From positions 1 to 64,000 of the forward strand of contig NZ_MKIO01000021.1 in the NCBI RefSeq assembly GCF_001938945.1: a stretch of 64,000 nt of DNA, read 5' to 3'. The notes below the pieces were generated by a model. It saw only the letters and a list, made by a program, of their open reading frames with translations, was not told where the DNA came from and searched no databases. The translations under genes and the position numbers were made by a program. Within the stretch, counting starts at the first letter, position 1, and every line of letters begins with the position of its first letter. This stretch comes from Xaviernesmea rhizosphaerae (lineage in GTDB: Bacteria > Pseudomonadota > Alphaproteobacteria > Rhizobiales > Rhizobiaceae). Shown in pieces: positions 44,430 through 53,513 of this stretch.

Positions 44430-45521
44430 ATGTCCAAAGCCGCTGAGATCGACATTGTATCCGTTTCGAAGGTTTATGGCGCCACCACCGCGGTGCATGC
44501 CATCTCGCTGAAGATACCGCCCGGCAGCTATTGCTGCTTCCTCGGCCCCTCGGGCTGCGGCAAGACCTCGACGCTGCGCATGATTGCCGGCCATGAGAGC
44601 ATTTCATCGGGCGATATCCGTCTCGGCAATGTCGTGGTCACCGATTTTCCGCCGGCCAGGCGCGGCACGGCGATGATGTTCCAGTCCTACGCGTTGTTTC
44701 CCCATCTCGACCTCGTCGACAATGTCGCCTTCAGCCTGAAGATGAAGGGCGTGGACAAGGAGGCCCGGCGCGCCAAGGCGCTTGAGATGCTCAAGCTGAT
44801 GCAGATGGAGCCCTATGCCACGCGCCGGCCGGCGCAATTGTCGGGCGGCCAGCAGCAGCGCGTGGCGCTCGCCCGCGCCCTGATCACCGATCCGGAAGCG
44901 CTGCTGCTCGACGAGCCGCTCTCCGCGCTGGACCCTTTCCTGAAAATCCGCATGCGCGCCGAGCTGAAGCGCCTGCAGAAGGATCTCGGCATCACCTTCG
45001 TCCATGTCACCCACAGCCAGGAAGAGGCCATGGCGCTGGCCGATCTGATCGTCATCATGAATGACGGGCGCATCGAGCAGGCGGCGAGCCCGCGCGAGGT
45101 GTTCGAGCGGCCGGCCACCGCCTTCGTCGCCCGCTTCATGGGCGATCACAACGTCCTGTCCGGCCGCGCCAGCGCCAGCGACATGGACGGCATCGTCGCC
45201 TTCGAGACCGCGGGCGGACATGTCTTCCGCGTTCGTGGGCCTTCGATTGCCCCCGGCATGCCTGTCGATATCGGCATCCGCACCGACCGCGTGCGGCTCG
45301 GTCCGGCGGCGGCCGATGCATCGGGCTTCAACGGCGTGGTCTCGAATGTCGAATATCGCGGCGCCTCGGTGAAGCTCACCGTGATGGGCGCCGGCAGCGA
45401 CGACTTCACGGTGATCCTCTCCGATGCCGATTATTTCGCCGCGCCTGCTGCGGTCGGCGATGCCGTCGCGCTCAGCTGGGCGCTCGACGACGCCGTGCTG
45501 CTCGGCAGCGTCGCGGCGTAA
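44430..45521 (+). CDS. ABC transporter ATP-binding protein, polyamine-type
   Basis: The ATPase of an importer of the spermidine/putrescine type, 363 aa. It has Walker A GPSGCGKT, Q-loop MMFQSYALFPH, signature LSGGQQQRV, Walker B ALLLDEPLSALD, and a C-terminal TOBE domain (about residues 245-350). GAAGGAG precedes ATG 44430. First gene of a five-gene unit; the actual substrate is not set by this subunit. Confidence 0.94.
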   Translation: MSKAAEIDIVSVSKVYGATTAVHAISLKIPPGSYCCFLGPSGCGKTSTLRMIAGHESISSGDIRLGNVVVTDFPPARRGTAMMFQSYALFPHLDLVDNVAFSLKMKGVDKEARRAKALEMLKLMQMEPYATRRPAQLSGGQQQRVALARALITDPEALLLDEPLSALDPFLKIRMRAELKRLQKDLGITFVHVTHSQEEAMALADLIVIMNDGRIEQAASPREVFERPATAFVARFMGDHNVLSGRASASDMDGIVAFETAGGHVFRVRGPSIAPGMPVDIGIRTDRVRLGPAAADASGFNGVVSNVEYRGASVKLTVMGAGSDDFTVILSDADYFAAPAAVGDAVALSWALDDAVLLGSVAA

Positions 45522-45586
45522 ACGCCCGGCTCTGACCGGACAGATCCAATCATCCATCATCGTTCATGACAACAGAGGGAACAGAC

Positions 45587-46885
45587 ATGACGACGGAGAC
45601 CAAGACCAGCAAAGCCACGGCCGGCCTGACCCGGCGCTCGCTCCTCAAGACAGGGGCTGCCGCCGTCGGCGCCGTGGCCGGCTCGGGCGCCATCACCGGC
45701 TTCCCGACCATCTGGGCGCAGAACCCGATCACGCTGCGCCAGTTCGGCACCGGCGTCTCGAACATCAATGCCATTGCCGAGAAGTGCAAGGCCGATCTCG
45801 GCATCACGCTGGAGATGACCGCCACCGACAGCGATGCCGCCGCCCAGCGCGCCGTGACCCAGCCCAAGTCCTATGATGTCGCCGACATCGAATACTGGAT
45901 CCTGAAGAAGGTCTATGCCTCGGGCGTGATCCAGCCGATGGACGTGAAGAAGCTGAAATATTTCGACAAGGTCGTGCCGCTGTTCATCACCGGCAAGCTG
46001 AAGCCCGACAGCGTCATCGCCCAGGGCACGGCGCCGCATACGGTCGGCTTCGTGGAAAAGCCCGGCGACAAGAAGTTCGCCAAGGAACCGACCCAGTGGT
46101 TCACCATGATGCCGACGATCTACAATGCCGACACGCTGGGCATCCGCCCCGATCTCGTCGGCCGCGACATTTCCAGCTGGGCCGACATTCTCGACCCCGC
46201 CTTCAAGGGCAAGACCTCGATCCTGAACATCCCCTCGATCGGCATCATGGATGCCGCCATGATCATGGAAGCCTCCGGTAAGATCAAATATGGCGACAAG
46301 GGCAACATGACCAAGGCGGAGATCGACAAGACCATCGATTTCCTGATCGCGACCAAGAAGGCCGGCCAGTTCCGCGCCTTCTGGAAGAGCTTCGACGAGT
46401 CGGTCAACCTGATGGCATCGGGCGAAGTGGTGATCCAGTCCATGTGGTCGCCTGCCGTGGCCGCCGTGCGCTCCAAGGGCATCGCCTGCAAATACCAGCC
46501 GCTGAAGGAAGGCTATCGCGCCTGGGGCGGCGGCCTCGGGCTGGCGTCCCATCTCACCGGCGCGCAGCTGGATGCGGCCTATGAATATATCAACTGGTAC
46601 ACCTCCGGCTGGGTCGGCGCTTACCTCAACCGCCAGGGCTATTACTCCGCCTGCATGGACACGGCCAAGGCGCATATGTCGCCGGACGAATGGGGCTACT
46701 GGATCGAAGGCAAGGCCGCCCAGGGCGACATTCTCTCGCCCGAAGGCAAGGTGATGGAGAAGGCCGGCGCCGTGCGCGATGGCGGCTCCTTCGAAGACCG
46801 CATGGGCAAGGTGGCCTGCTGGAACTCGGTGATGGACGAGGACCGCTACATGGTCCGCCGCTGGAACGAGTTCATCGCCGCCTGA
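45587..46885 (+). CDS. ABC transporter substrate-binding protein, PotD-like, Tat-exported
   Basis: A periplasmic binding protein of 432 aa. The N-terminus has a twin-arginine signal (LTRRSLLKTGAAAVGAVAG, about residues 14-34). The mature part belongs to the bacterial extracellular solute-binding family with a YDVADIEYWILKK stretch and a WSPAVAAVRSKG motif. AGAGGG before ATG 45587 fixes the start. The ligand is not known; the racemase at the operon end hints at a hydantoin, allantoin-like or amino acid derivative rather than a polyamine. Confidence 0.92.
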   Translation: MTTETKTSKATAGLTRRSLLKTGAAAVGAVAGSGAITGFPTIWAQNPITLRQFGTGVSNINAIAEKCKADLGITLEMTATDSDAAAQRAVTQPKSYDVADIEYWILKKVYASGVIQPMDVKKLKYFDKVVPLFITGKLKPDSVIAQGTAPHTVGFVEKPGDKKFAKEPTQWFTMMPTIYNADTLGIRPDLVGRDISSWADILDPAFKGKTSILNIPSIGIMDAAMIMEASGKIKYGDKGNMTKAEIDKTIDFLIATKKAGQFRAFWKSFDESVNLMASGEVVIQSMWSPAVAAVRSKGIACKYQPLKEGYRAWGGGLGLASHLTGAQLDAAYEYINWYTSGWVGAYLNRQGYYSACMDTAKAHMSPDEWGYWIEGKAAQGDILSPEGKVMEKAGAVRDGGSFEDRMGKVACWNSVMDEDRYMVRRWNEFIAA

Positions 46886-47020
46886 CGCTGCCCCGGAGCG
46901 CCGGTCTCCTTCAACGGGATCGGCGCTTCGGGCCCTTTTATTTGATGCATCATCCGATCGATCCGCGTGTCACGCCGGTTGGATCATGCCCTGACGCTCG
47001 AGAAGGGGAGATGCCGCGCC

Positions 47021-47929
47021 ATGGCGACCATTGCTTCCAAACTGGCCGAAACGGCGCAAAAGCCCGCGCGGCGCAGGGCGCTGCCGCCCGCCTTGCTGTC
47101 CTATCTGCAGGCGAGCCCGCTCGTCCTCATTCTCGGCTTCTTCTTTCTCCTGCCGATCCTCATGATCGCGGTCGTCAGCTTCTGGGATTACGACTTCGCC
47201 GGTCTCTATCCCGATTTTCTGACGATGAACTATGAGGAGACGCTCGGCTCCTGGATCACCTGGAAGACCTATCTCAACACGCTGAAATACACCGTCGTCG
47301 TCTGGGCGCTGACGCTGGCGATCGGCTTCTGGGTCGCCTACTTCCTCGCCTTCCATGTGCGCACGACGACGATGCAGATGCTGCTTTTCCTCGTCTGCAC
47401 CGTGCCCTTCCTCACCTCCAACATCATCCGCATGATCTCCTGGATCCCTGTGCTCGGCCGCAACGGGCTGATCAACACGGCGCTGGTCGACATGGGGATC
47501 ATCCCTGCGCCGATCGAATGGCTGCTCTATTCGGATTTCGCGGTGGTGCTGGCGCTGGTGCATCTCAACACGCTGTTCATGGTCACGCCGATCTTCAACA
47601 CGCTGATGCGCATCGATCGCTCGCTGATCGAGGCGGCGCGTGACTGCGGCGCCACCGGCGGGCAGATTCTCTGGAACGTCATCCTGCCGCTCGCCAAGCC
47701 CGGCATCGCCATCGGCTCGATCTTCGTCGTCACGCTGACCATGGCGGATTTCTCCACAGTGCAGGTCATGTCCGGCGGGCAGAGCGCCTCCGTGGCGCTG
47801 ATGATGAAGAACCAGATGTCGCTGCTGCAATATCCGGCCGCCGCCGCCAATGCGGTCGTCCTGCTCGTGGTCGTGCTGTTGATGGTCGCCGCCATCCTGC
47901 GCGTCGTCGATATCCGCAAGGAGCTTTGA
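47021..47929 (+). CDS. ABC transporter permease, PotB-like
   Basis: Six-helix inner-membrane permease, 302 aa, with the EAA loop (EAARDCGATGGQILWNVILPLAKPG, about residues 208-232) that docks to the ATPase. It starts 135 bases after the binding-protein gene. GGGGAG stands upstream of ATG 47021; the longer frame is less likely. Confidence 0.93.
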   Translation: MATIASKLAETAQKPARRRALPPALLSYLQASPLVLILGFFFLLPILMIAVVSFWDYDFAGLYPDFLTMNYEETLGSWITWKTYLNTLKYTVVVWALTLAIGFWVAYFLAFHVRTTTMQMLLFLVCTVPFLTSNIIRMISWIPVLGRNGLINTALVDMGIIPAPIEWLLYSDFAVVLALVHLNTLFMVTPIFNTLMRIDRSLIEAARDCGATGGQILWNVILPLAKPGIAIGSIFVVTLTMADFSTVQVMSGGQSASVALMMKNQMSLLQYPAAAANAVVLLVVVLLMVAAILRVVDIRKEL

Positions 47930-47933
47930 GCCC

Positions 47934-48752
47934 ATGAACCACGAGAAGCGCACCTTTGAATTCTATGTGCTCGCGGCCTTCTTCACCCTGTTCGTCCTCT
48001 TCCTCTACGGGCCGCTCTCGGCCGTGTTCATCCTGTCCTTCCAGGGGCCGAATGGCGGCCTGACCTTTCCGATGAACGGCGCCTCGCTGCACTGGTTCTT
48101 CAACCTGTTCGAAAAGCAGGCGGTCGGCGATTTCGGCGCCTCCTTCTCCCGCTCCCTGATGCTCGGGCTGATGGTCATGGTGGTCAATGTCGTGGTGTCG
48201 CTGATGGCGGGCCTCGCCTTCCGCCGGCGGTTCCCCGGTGCGACGCTTCTGTTCTACGGCACGGTGGCGAGCCTCGTCGTGCCCTCGATTATCATCTCGC
48301 TCGGCATCGGCGTGGTCTTCAACCAGCTGGGCCTGCAGCCGGCCTGGTATTCCTCGGCCTTCGGCGCCCATCTCACCTGGACGCTTCCCTTCGGCGTGCT
48401 GATCATGTTCGCGGTCTTCAACCGCTTCTCGCCCTCTTACGAAGAGGCCGCGCGCGACCTCGGCGCCACCTCCTGGCAGACCTTCCGCCACGTGCTGCTG
48501 CCGATGATCGCGCCCAGCCTGATCGGCGTCGGCCTGTTCGGCTTCACGCTGTCCTATGACGAATTCGCCCGCACGCTGATGACCTCGGGCACCTACAACA
48601 CGCTGCCGCTGGAAATCTACGGCATGACCACCAATGTGACGACGCCGGTGCTCTATGCGCTCGGCACCGTCACCAGTCTCTTCTCTTTCAGCGTGATCCT
48701 CGTGGCGCTTCTGGTCATTCTCGGCCTGCGCCGCCGGGCTGCGCGCGCCTGA
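47934..48752 (+). CDS. ABC transporter permease, PotC-like
   Basis: Partner permease of 272 aa with six helices and an EAA loop (EEAARDLGATSWQTFRHVLLPMIAP). AAGGAG lies inside the end of the previous gene, and only four bases separate the two. Together with the ATPase and binding protein it completes the importer. Confidence 0.93.
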   Translation: MNHEKRTFEFYVLAAFFTLFVLFLYGPLSAVFILSFQGPNGGLTFPMNGASLHWFFNLFEKQAVGDFGASFSRSLMLGLMVMVVNVVVSLMAGLAFRRRFPGATLLFYGTVASLVVPSIIISLGIGVVFNQLGLQPAWYSSAFGAHLTWTLPFGVLIMFAVFNRFSPSYEEAARDLGATSWQTFRHVLLPMIAPSLIGVGLFGFTLSYDEFARTLMTSGTYNTLPLEIYGMTTNVTTPVLYALGTVTSLFSFSVILVALLVILGLRRRAARA

Positions 48753-48766
48753 CAAAGATCGGTTCC

Positions 48767-49495
48767 ATGCGCATCCTGCTCGTCAATCCCAACACCACCG
48801 CCTCCATGACCGAGAAGGCGGCCGCGGCCGCCCGCGCCGTCGCGGCCCCCGGCACCGAGATCCTGGCGCGCACCTCCGCCATGGGCCCGGCCTCGATCGA
48901 GGGACATTATGACGGCGCCATGGCGCTGCCGGGCCTGCTGCAGGCGATCCGCGCCGGCGAGGCGGAGGGCGCGGATGCCGCGGTCATTGCCTGTTTCGAC
49001 GATACCGGGCTTGATGCCGCCCGCGCGCTGGCCTCGATTCCCGTTCTGGGCCTGTGCGAATCCGCCCTGATGACGGCCGGTTTCCTCGCCCAGCGCTTCA
49101 CCGTCGTCACCACGCTGGAGCGCTCGCGCGTGCTGATCGACAATCTCGCCCGCCATTATGGCATGGGCGCGCGGGCGCGGGTGCGCGCGGCGGATATTCC
49201 GGTTCTGGATCTCGAAGATTCCGGCTCGCACGCGCTGGGCCGTCTGACGGGCGAGATCGAGCGCGCGCTTAAGGAGGATGGCGCGGAAGCCATCGTGCTC
49301 GGCTGCGCCGGCATGGCCGATCTGGCGCTGAGGCTTCAAAACCAGTATGGCGTGCCCGTGGTCGATGGTGTCTCCGCCGCGATCAAGCAGGCCGAAGCGC
49401 TGGTGGCCCAGGGCCTGAAGACCAGCAAGCGTGGTTCCTATGCCGCACCGCTGCCCAAGGCCTATGCCGGCGCCATGAGTGCCTTCGCACCCTGA
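48767..49495 (+). CDS. Aspartate/hydantoin racemase family protein
   Basis: A 242-residue cofactor-independent racemase of the Asp/Glu/hydantoin superfamily. Two catalytic cysteines are visible, C76 (VIACFDD) and C180 (VLGCAGM), nearly the C76/C181 pair of characterised hydantoin racemases. It is the last gene of the ABC unit, 14 bases after the permease. No hydantoinase or carbamoylase gene is present in the window. Racemisation of the imported 5-substituted hydantoin or of a related amino-acid derivative is a reasonable but unproven role. Confidence 0.9.
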   Translation: MRILLVNPNTTASMTEKAAAAARAVAAPGTEILARTSAMGPASIEGHYDGAMALPGLLQAIRAGEAEGADAAVIACFDDTGLDAARALASIPVLGLCESALMTAGFLAQRFTVVTTLERSRVLIDNLARHYGMGARARVRAADIPVLDLEDSGSHALGRLTGEIERALKEDGAEAIVLGCAGMADLALRLQNQYGVPVVDGVSAAIKQAEALVAQGLKTSKRGSYAAPLPKAYAGAMSAFAP

Positions 49496-49680
49496 GCCAG
49501 AGTTTGGCCCGGCTCTGCTGCGCGGTTTCCCCGCGGCCGCCTCGCCAGCGCGCGGCGGTGATCGCTCCAATCTGCCGGTCGGCAGTCTGCCCCGGCGTTC
49601 AGCCCGTCGGGAACCCCAGTGGCATTGCCCTGCTGATGCTAGCCGGCGAATGATGCCGCGCTGCGACCTTGCTCCAGATC

Positions 49681-49694
49681 GAAACACGTGTTTC
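49681..49694. promoter_or_regulatory. Perfect 14-base palindrome upstream of the amine oxidase
   Basis: GAAACACGTGTTTC is a perfect palindrome located just before a TTGACTT that could be a -35 element (49697-49702), about 65 bases upstream of the amine oxidase ATG. Its place fits an operator. Regulator unknown. Confidence 0.5.
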
Positions 49695-49758
49695 CCTTGA
49701 CTTTACGGCAGTCAGCGCGATCTGCGGATAAAGCAGCAAAGACGGCAACGGTGGCGTA

Positions 49759-51060
49759 ATGGGTAATGTCGCGTATGACGTGGCGGTCGTGGGTGCCGGT
49801 TTTTCCGGTTTGAGTGCCGCCAGGATCTGTCAGGCGGCGGGGCTCAGCGTCGTGGTTCTGGAGGCCCGGGACCGCGTCGGCGGCAAGGTCGAGCGCCACG
49901 AGGACCAAACCGGCAGGCTCTGGGATGGCGGCGGTCAGTTCGTCTGCCAGGATATGACCGAGCTGAACGCGCTCGTGCGGGACCTGGGCTTCGACACGGC
50001 CGAGACCCGTCTCTCCGGCGCCTATCGCTTTCACCCGCCGCACTCCGAAGCGCTGGTGGAGGCGGCCGACACGGCGAGCCAGGCGCTGCGCGCGCGGCTG
50101 CGGATGCTCGATCCCGAGGATCCTGCGCTGTCCGGCCTGAGCGTGGCGGATTGGCTGCAGAGCCGCCCAACCACGGAACTCGGCAAACAGGCCTTTCGCT
50201 CGATGATCGAAGGTCTCTGGTGCCGCCCCTTGCGGGAGATTCCGCTCTGGTTCCTTGCCTCCAACGACCGGCGCAACACCAATGAGGAAAACGAGCTGGC
50301 CCGCTTCCTTCCCGCCGGCATGCAGGCGCTGGCCGAGGCCATGGCCGAAGCGCTGGGGCCGGGAACGGTGCGGCTCCGGCAGCGGGCTCGCGCCATCCGC
50401 AGGGGCGAAGGTGTCAGCGAGATCCTGATGGATCAGGGCGAGGCGCTCTCGGCCCGCCAGGTGATCGTGGCCCTGCCGCCGGTCGTGGCCCGCGCGCTCG
50501 CCTTCGAGCCGGCCTTGCCGCCCGCGCTTCAGGGCGCGCTGGCCGCCTGGAGCAGCGCCAGCGTGGTCAAGCTCATGCTGCGCTACGCGACGCCCTTCTG
50601 GCGCAGCCAGGGGGCAAGCGGCATGGTGACGGCGCCGGGCTTTGGCTTCTTCAGCTGCGATGGCGGGCTGGCCTCAGAGCCGGAGGGTCGCCTGATCGTC
50701 TTTCTCGGCGGTCCGCTTGCGCGCGATTGGCAGGGGCGCGACGCGGCCGGCCAGCGCACGCTCGTGCTGGAGCGCCTGTCGGTGCTGGGGCCGGACGCCG
50801 CCCATCCGCTGGAGATCGCGGCGCGCCCCTGGATGGACGATCCCTTGAGCAGCGGCGGCTATGGCGATGTCATTACCGACAAGACGGCGCGCGATGCCGA
50901 GCGGCTTCTGCGCGCCGGCGCGGGCGATCTGCATTTTGCCTCGTCCGAACTCGCCATGGCTTTCCCCTGCTACATCGAGGGTGCGCTTCTGGCCGGGCGT
51001 GCCGCGGCGGCTGCAGCCGTGTCTGCTCTGGCGACCTTAGCTGGGGAAACGGGACGCTAG
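49759..51060 (+). CDS. Flavin-containing amine oxidase family protein
   Basis: A 433-residue FAD oxidoreductase. The Rossmann GAGFSGLSAA stands at residues 12-21, with the ribose-binding EARDRVGGK near 34-42, and a typical C-terminal FAD motif is present in modified form around SELAMAFPCYIEGALLAG. It oxidises amines or polyamines to aldehydes; the covalent-flavin Cys of some members is not evident. A signal peptide is absent, so it is cytoplasmic. It stands alone behind a palindromic site. Confidence 0.85.
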   Translation: MGNVAYDVAVVGAGFSGLSAARICQAAGLSVVVLEARDRVGGKVERHEDQTGRLWDGGGQFVCQDMTELNALVRDLGFDTAETRLSGAYRFHPPHSEALVEAADTASQALRARLRMLDPEDPALSGLSVADWLQSRPTTELGKQAFRSMIEGLWCRPLREIPLWFLASNDRRNTNEENELARFLPAGMQALAEAMAEALGPGTVRLRQRARAIRRGEGVSEILMDQGEALSARQVIVALPPVVARALAFEPALPPALQGALAAWSSASVVKLMLRYATPFWRSQGASGMVTAPGFGFFSCDGGLASEPEGRLIVFLGGPLARDWQGRDAAGQRTLVLERLSVLGPDAAHPLEIAARPWMDDPLSSGGYGDVITDKTARDAERLLRAGAGDLHFASSELAMAFPCYIEGALLAGRAAAAAAVSALATLAGETGR

Positions 51061-51300
51061 CGCGCCCGTCAAGGTCAGACCGTTCACGTTTGACAGGAAA
51101 AGGACAGGTTCGGCAGAGGACAGTGGTTCCGGCAGTCTGTCGCGCGCGTCAGGAGCCGGGCTGCATCGAAAAAGAAAAAGCAGGGAGGCTGTGCGTGGTT
51201 TGTCATCCAAACGCCATCCCGCAACGTACAAAACCGCCTGTCCAAGAACCTTCGTCGCGGTCGGCCTCTCCGAACCCGCGCCCAACACCGCCGTGACCTC

Positions 51301-52629
51301 ATGAATCTCGCGCTTCAGCACAATTTGACCTCAGAAACCCTGGCCTATGCCTCGGACTCGGCCTTGTGCGATGCGTTGCAACAGGCGGCATTCAACTATT
51401 TTATTGACTACACCGATGCGCAAACCGGGCTCGTCGCCGATGCCTCCTCGCCGAATACGCCGTGCAGCATCGCCGCAACGGGCTTCGGTCTCGCCTGCCT
51501 GCCGGTCGCCGTCGAGCGCGGATGGATGACGCGGGACGCCGCGCTCGAGCGTGCGCTGACCACCCTGCGCTTCCTGGCGGGAAGCCGCCAAAGCCGCGAT
51601 GCGGATGCCACGGGCTATCGTGGCTTCTTCTACCATTTCCTCGAGATGAAAACCGGCCTGCGGGCCTGGCGTTGCGAATTGTCGCTGATCGACACCGCGC
51701 TGCTTCTGGCCGGCGCTTTGACCGCCGCCGCCTATTTCCACCGAAGCGGGGGGGAGGCCGAACTGCGCGAGCTGGCGGACATGCTCTATGCCCGCGCCAA
51801 TTGGCAATGGGCGGTGGACGGTGAGGGCGCGCTCGCGCTTGGCTGGAAACCGCGCACCGGCCTTCTGCCCTATCGCTGGGAGGGCTATAGCGAGGCGCTG
51901 ATCCTCTATGTGATGGCGCTGGCCTCGCGCTCCTATCCCGCGCCGCCGGAGAGCTATCATCATTTCGCCCGGCGCTGCGACTGGCAGGAGATCGACGGCA
52001 AGCCGTTCCTCTATGCCGGACCGCTGTTCATCCACCTCTTCTCCCATGCCTTCATCGATTTTCGCGGCATCGCCGACGGCATGTGCCGCGATCAGGGCGT
52101 CGATCTGTTCCAGAACACGCAGACGGCCATCGCGGTGCAGCGCGACTATGCCACGCGCAATCCGCACGGATTCAAAGGCTATGGCGCCCATTGCTGGGGG
52201 CTGACGGCCTGCGACGGCCCGCAGCGCTCGCGCCGGCTGTTCGATGGACGACGGCTCGATTTCGCCGGCTATCTCGCCCGGGGCGCCCCGTTCGGTCCTG
52301 ATGACGGCACGCTGGCCCCCTGGGCCCCGCTCGCCTGCCTTCCCTTCGCGCCGGATGCCGCCCTTGCCGGCACGCGCCATCTGCTCTCGACCTATCCGAA
52401 TATCCTGCGCGACGGCCAGTTCCTCGGCAGCTTCAATCCCAGCGTTCCCGGTCCGGGCCCCGAAGGCTGGCTCGATGATCGCACCGTCGGCCTCGACCAG
52501 GGTCTTCTCGTGCTGATGCTGGAAAATCACCGGACCGGGCTCATCTGGGAGCTGATGCGCGGCATCCCGTTGATCCGCAGGGGCCTGGGTGTCGCCGGCT
52601 TCGAGGGGGGCTGGCTGGAGCAGGCGTAA
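51301..52629 (+). CDS. Glycoamylase-like protein (PF10091/GH144-type)
   Basis: A 442-residue (alpha/alpha)6-barrel candidate. Motifs of the glycoamylase-like family are present: YFIDYTD (residues 34-40), a TGYRGFFYHFLE segment, WEGYSEALILYVMALAS, FIHLFSHAFIDFRG and NPHGFKGYGAHCWGLTA. The family includes endo-beta-1,2-glucanases (GH144) and the central domain of rhizobial cyclic beta-1,2-glucan synthase NdvB. No signal peptide is seen, so it seems cytoplasmic. Substrate is inferred as beta-1,2-glucan or a related glucan. Upstream 51061-51300 shows nothing beyond a promoter region. Confidence 0.8.
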   Translation: MNLALQHNLTSETLAYASDSALCDALQQAAFNYFIDYTDAQTGLVADASSPNTPCSIAATGFGLACLPVAVERGWMTRDAALERALTTLRFLAGSRQSRDADATGYRGFFYHFLEMKTGLRAWRCELSLIDTALLLAGALTAAAYFHRSGGEAELRELADMLYARANWQWAVDGEGALALGWKPRTGLLPYRWEGYSEALILYVMALASRSYPAPPESYHHFARRCDWQEIDGKPFLYAGPLFIHLFSHAFIDFRGIADGMCRDQGVDLFQNTQTAIAVQRDYATRNPHGFKGYGAHCWGLTACDGPQRSRRLFDGRRLDFAGYLARGAPFGPDDGTLAPWAPLACLPFAPDAALAGTRHLLSTYPNILRDGQFLGSFNPSVPGPGPEGWLDDRTVGLDQGLLVLMLENHRTGLIWELMRGIPLIRRGLGVAGFEGGWLEQA

Positions 52630-52682
52630 GGTCGCTGCTCCGACTGGGTCTGCCGCCTTCTCCTGATCCTTGTTCTCACGCC

Positions 52683-52722
52683 AGATTCTTCTAAAAGCCG
52701 CTTCCCGCTTTCAGGTCCGATG
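52683..52722. repeat. RIME-like repeat, copy D
   Basis: On the minus strand it reads GCATCGGACC then GAAAGCGGGAAGCGGC, matching the core at 83-110 with a few changes. It abuts the stop codon (52725-52727) of the small membrane protein gene. Confidence 0.65.
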
Positions 52723-52724
52723 CG

Positions 52725-53282
52725 CTAGCGGCCTTCCGCCACGGGCGGTGCGGCCGGGCCGGCGGGCAAGGCGTTGATGGTTTCGACGCGCGTCGTCCAG
52801 CGCAGCGCAGGAGAGAGCGGCCCGGCCGGAAGCGGCAGGGTCAGCACCAGCCGGAGATCGCGGCTTTCTTGAGGCGGCAGCCGGGCCAGAACGAGCGCAT
52901 GATCCTCGCCGATCGGCCGGCAGGGCGAGGCCGCGCAATCTTCCAGGGCCGCGACAAAGGTGAAGTAATTGAGCACGGCATCGGAGCGGTTGGTCATCCG
53001 GCCGGTAACGATGAAATTGTTGATCGGCGTGCCCTGCGTGAAGACCAGCCCGTCAAGCTGCACCTGATCCGGGGTGATCGCCAGGCGCTGGCTGGGCCGC
53101 AGCGGCGGCTGAGGGTCGCGCGCGCTGCGCTGGTCGCCCGTTGCCCAGATGAGGAAGGCGGCCACCAGAACGATGGCGACGAGCACGCTCAGCACCGGCT
53201 CGGCCAGCCGCGCGAAGCGGCTTGAACGCAGCGCGCCATATACGATCGCCAATGCGACGACCGTCGCCAAAGCCCAAGCCAT
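52725..53282 (-). CDS. Small membrane protein of unknown family
   Basis: A 185-residue protein with two N-terminal membrane helices (about residues 2-18 and 30-48) and an exported domain of about 135 residues. That domain has a beta-rich FxLYD-like look (LDGLVFTQGTPINNFIVTGRMTNRSD) and a Cys pair (EDCAASPC). It is Pro/Ala-rich at the C-terminus. I cannot assign a function. No ribosome site is outstanding. Confidence 0.65.
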   Translation of the reverse strand: MAWALATVVALAIVYGALRSSRFARLAEPVLSVLVAIVLVAAFLIWATGDQRSARDPQPPLRPSQRLAITPDQVQLDGLVFTQGTPINNFIVTGRMTNRSDAVLNYFTFVAALEDCAASPCRPIGEDHALVLARLPPQESRDLRLVLTLPLPAGPLSPALRWTTRVETINALPAGPAAPPVAEGR

Positions 53283-53317
53283 TCCGTCCCGTCTCCCCCG
53301 TGCAGGTCCTACCTCTT

Positions 53318-53459
53318 ACAGTCTGTCCAATAATCGCCGTTGGCCGCCTGCAAATGGCAATTTCTGCGCTTCCGGTGCTCACGTACCTCAAGTACGCTGC
53401 GCTCCGGTTCTCGAAATCACCATTTTCGTCAGACCAACAGCAAGTCTTGAACAGACTGT
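53318..53459. repeat. MITE-like element with 9-base terminal inverted repeats
   Basis: ACAGTCTGT (53318-53326) and ACAGACTGT (53451-53459) bound 142 bases with no gene. The interior contains a direct and inverted CTCCGG/CACGTAC-type palindromic stretch (53365-53410) that recalls widely distributed proteobacterial intergenic repeats. It sits between the small membrane protein gene and the siderophore operon. Confidence 0.55.
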
Positions 53460-53513
53460 GAGCCTTCATATAGGGCGAAGGGCGGGCCAGGCAAAACGCA
53501 CGAAATCGAGAGA

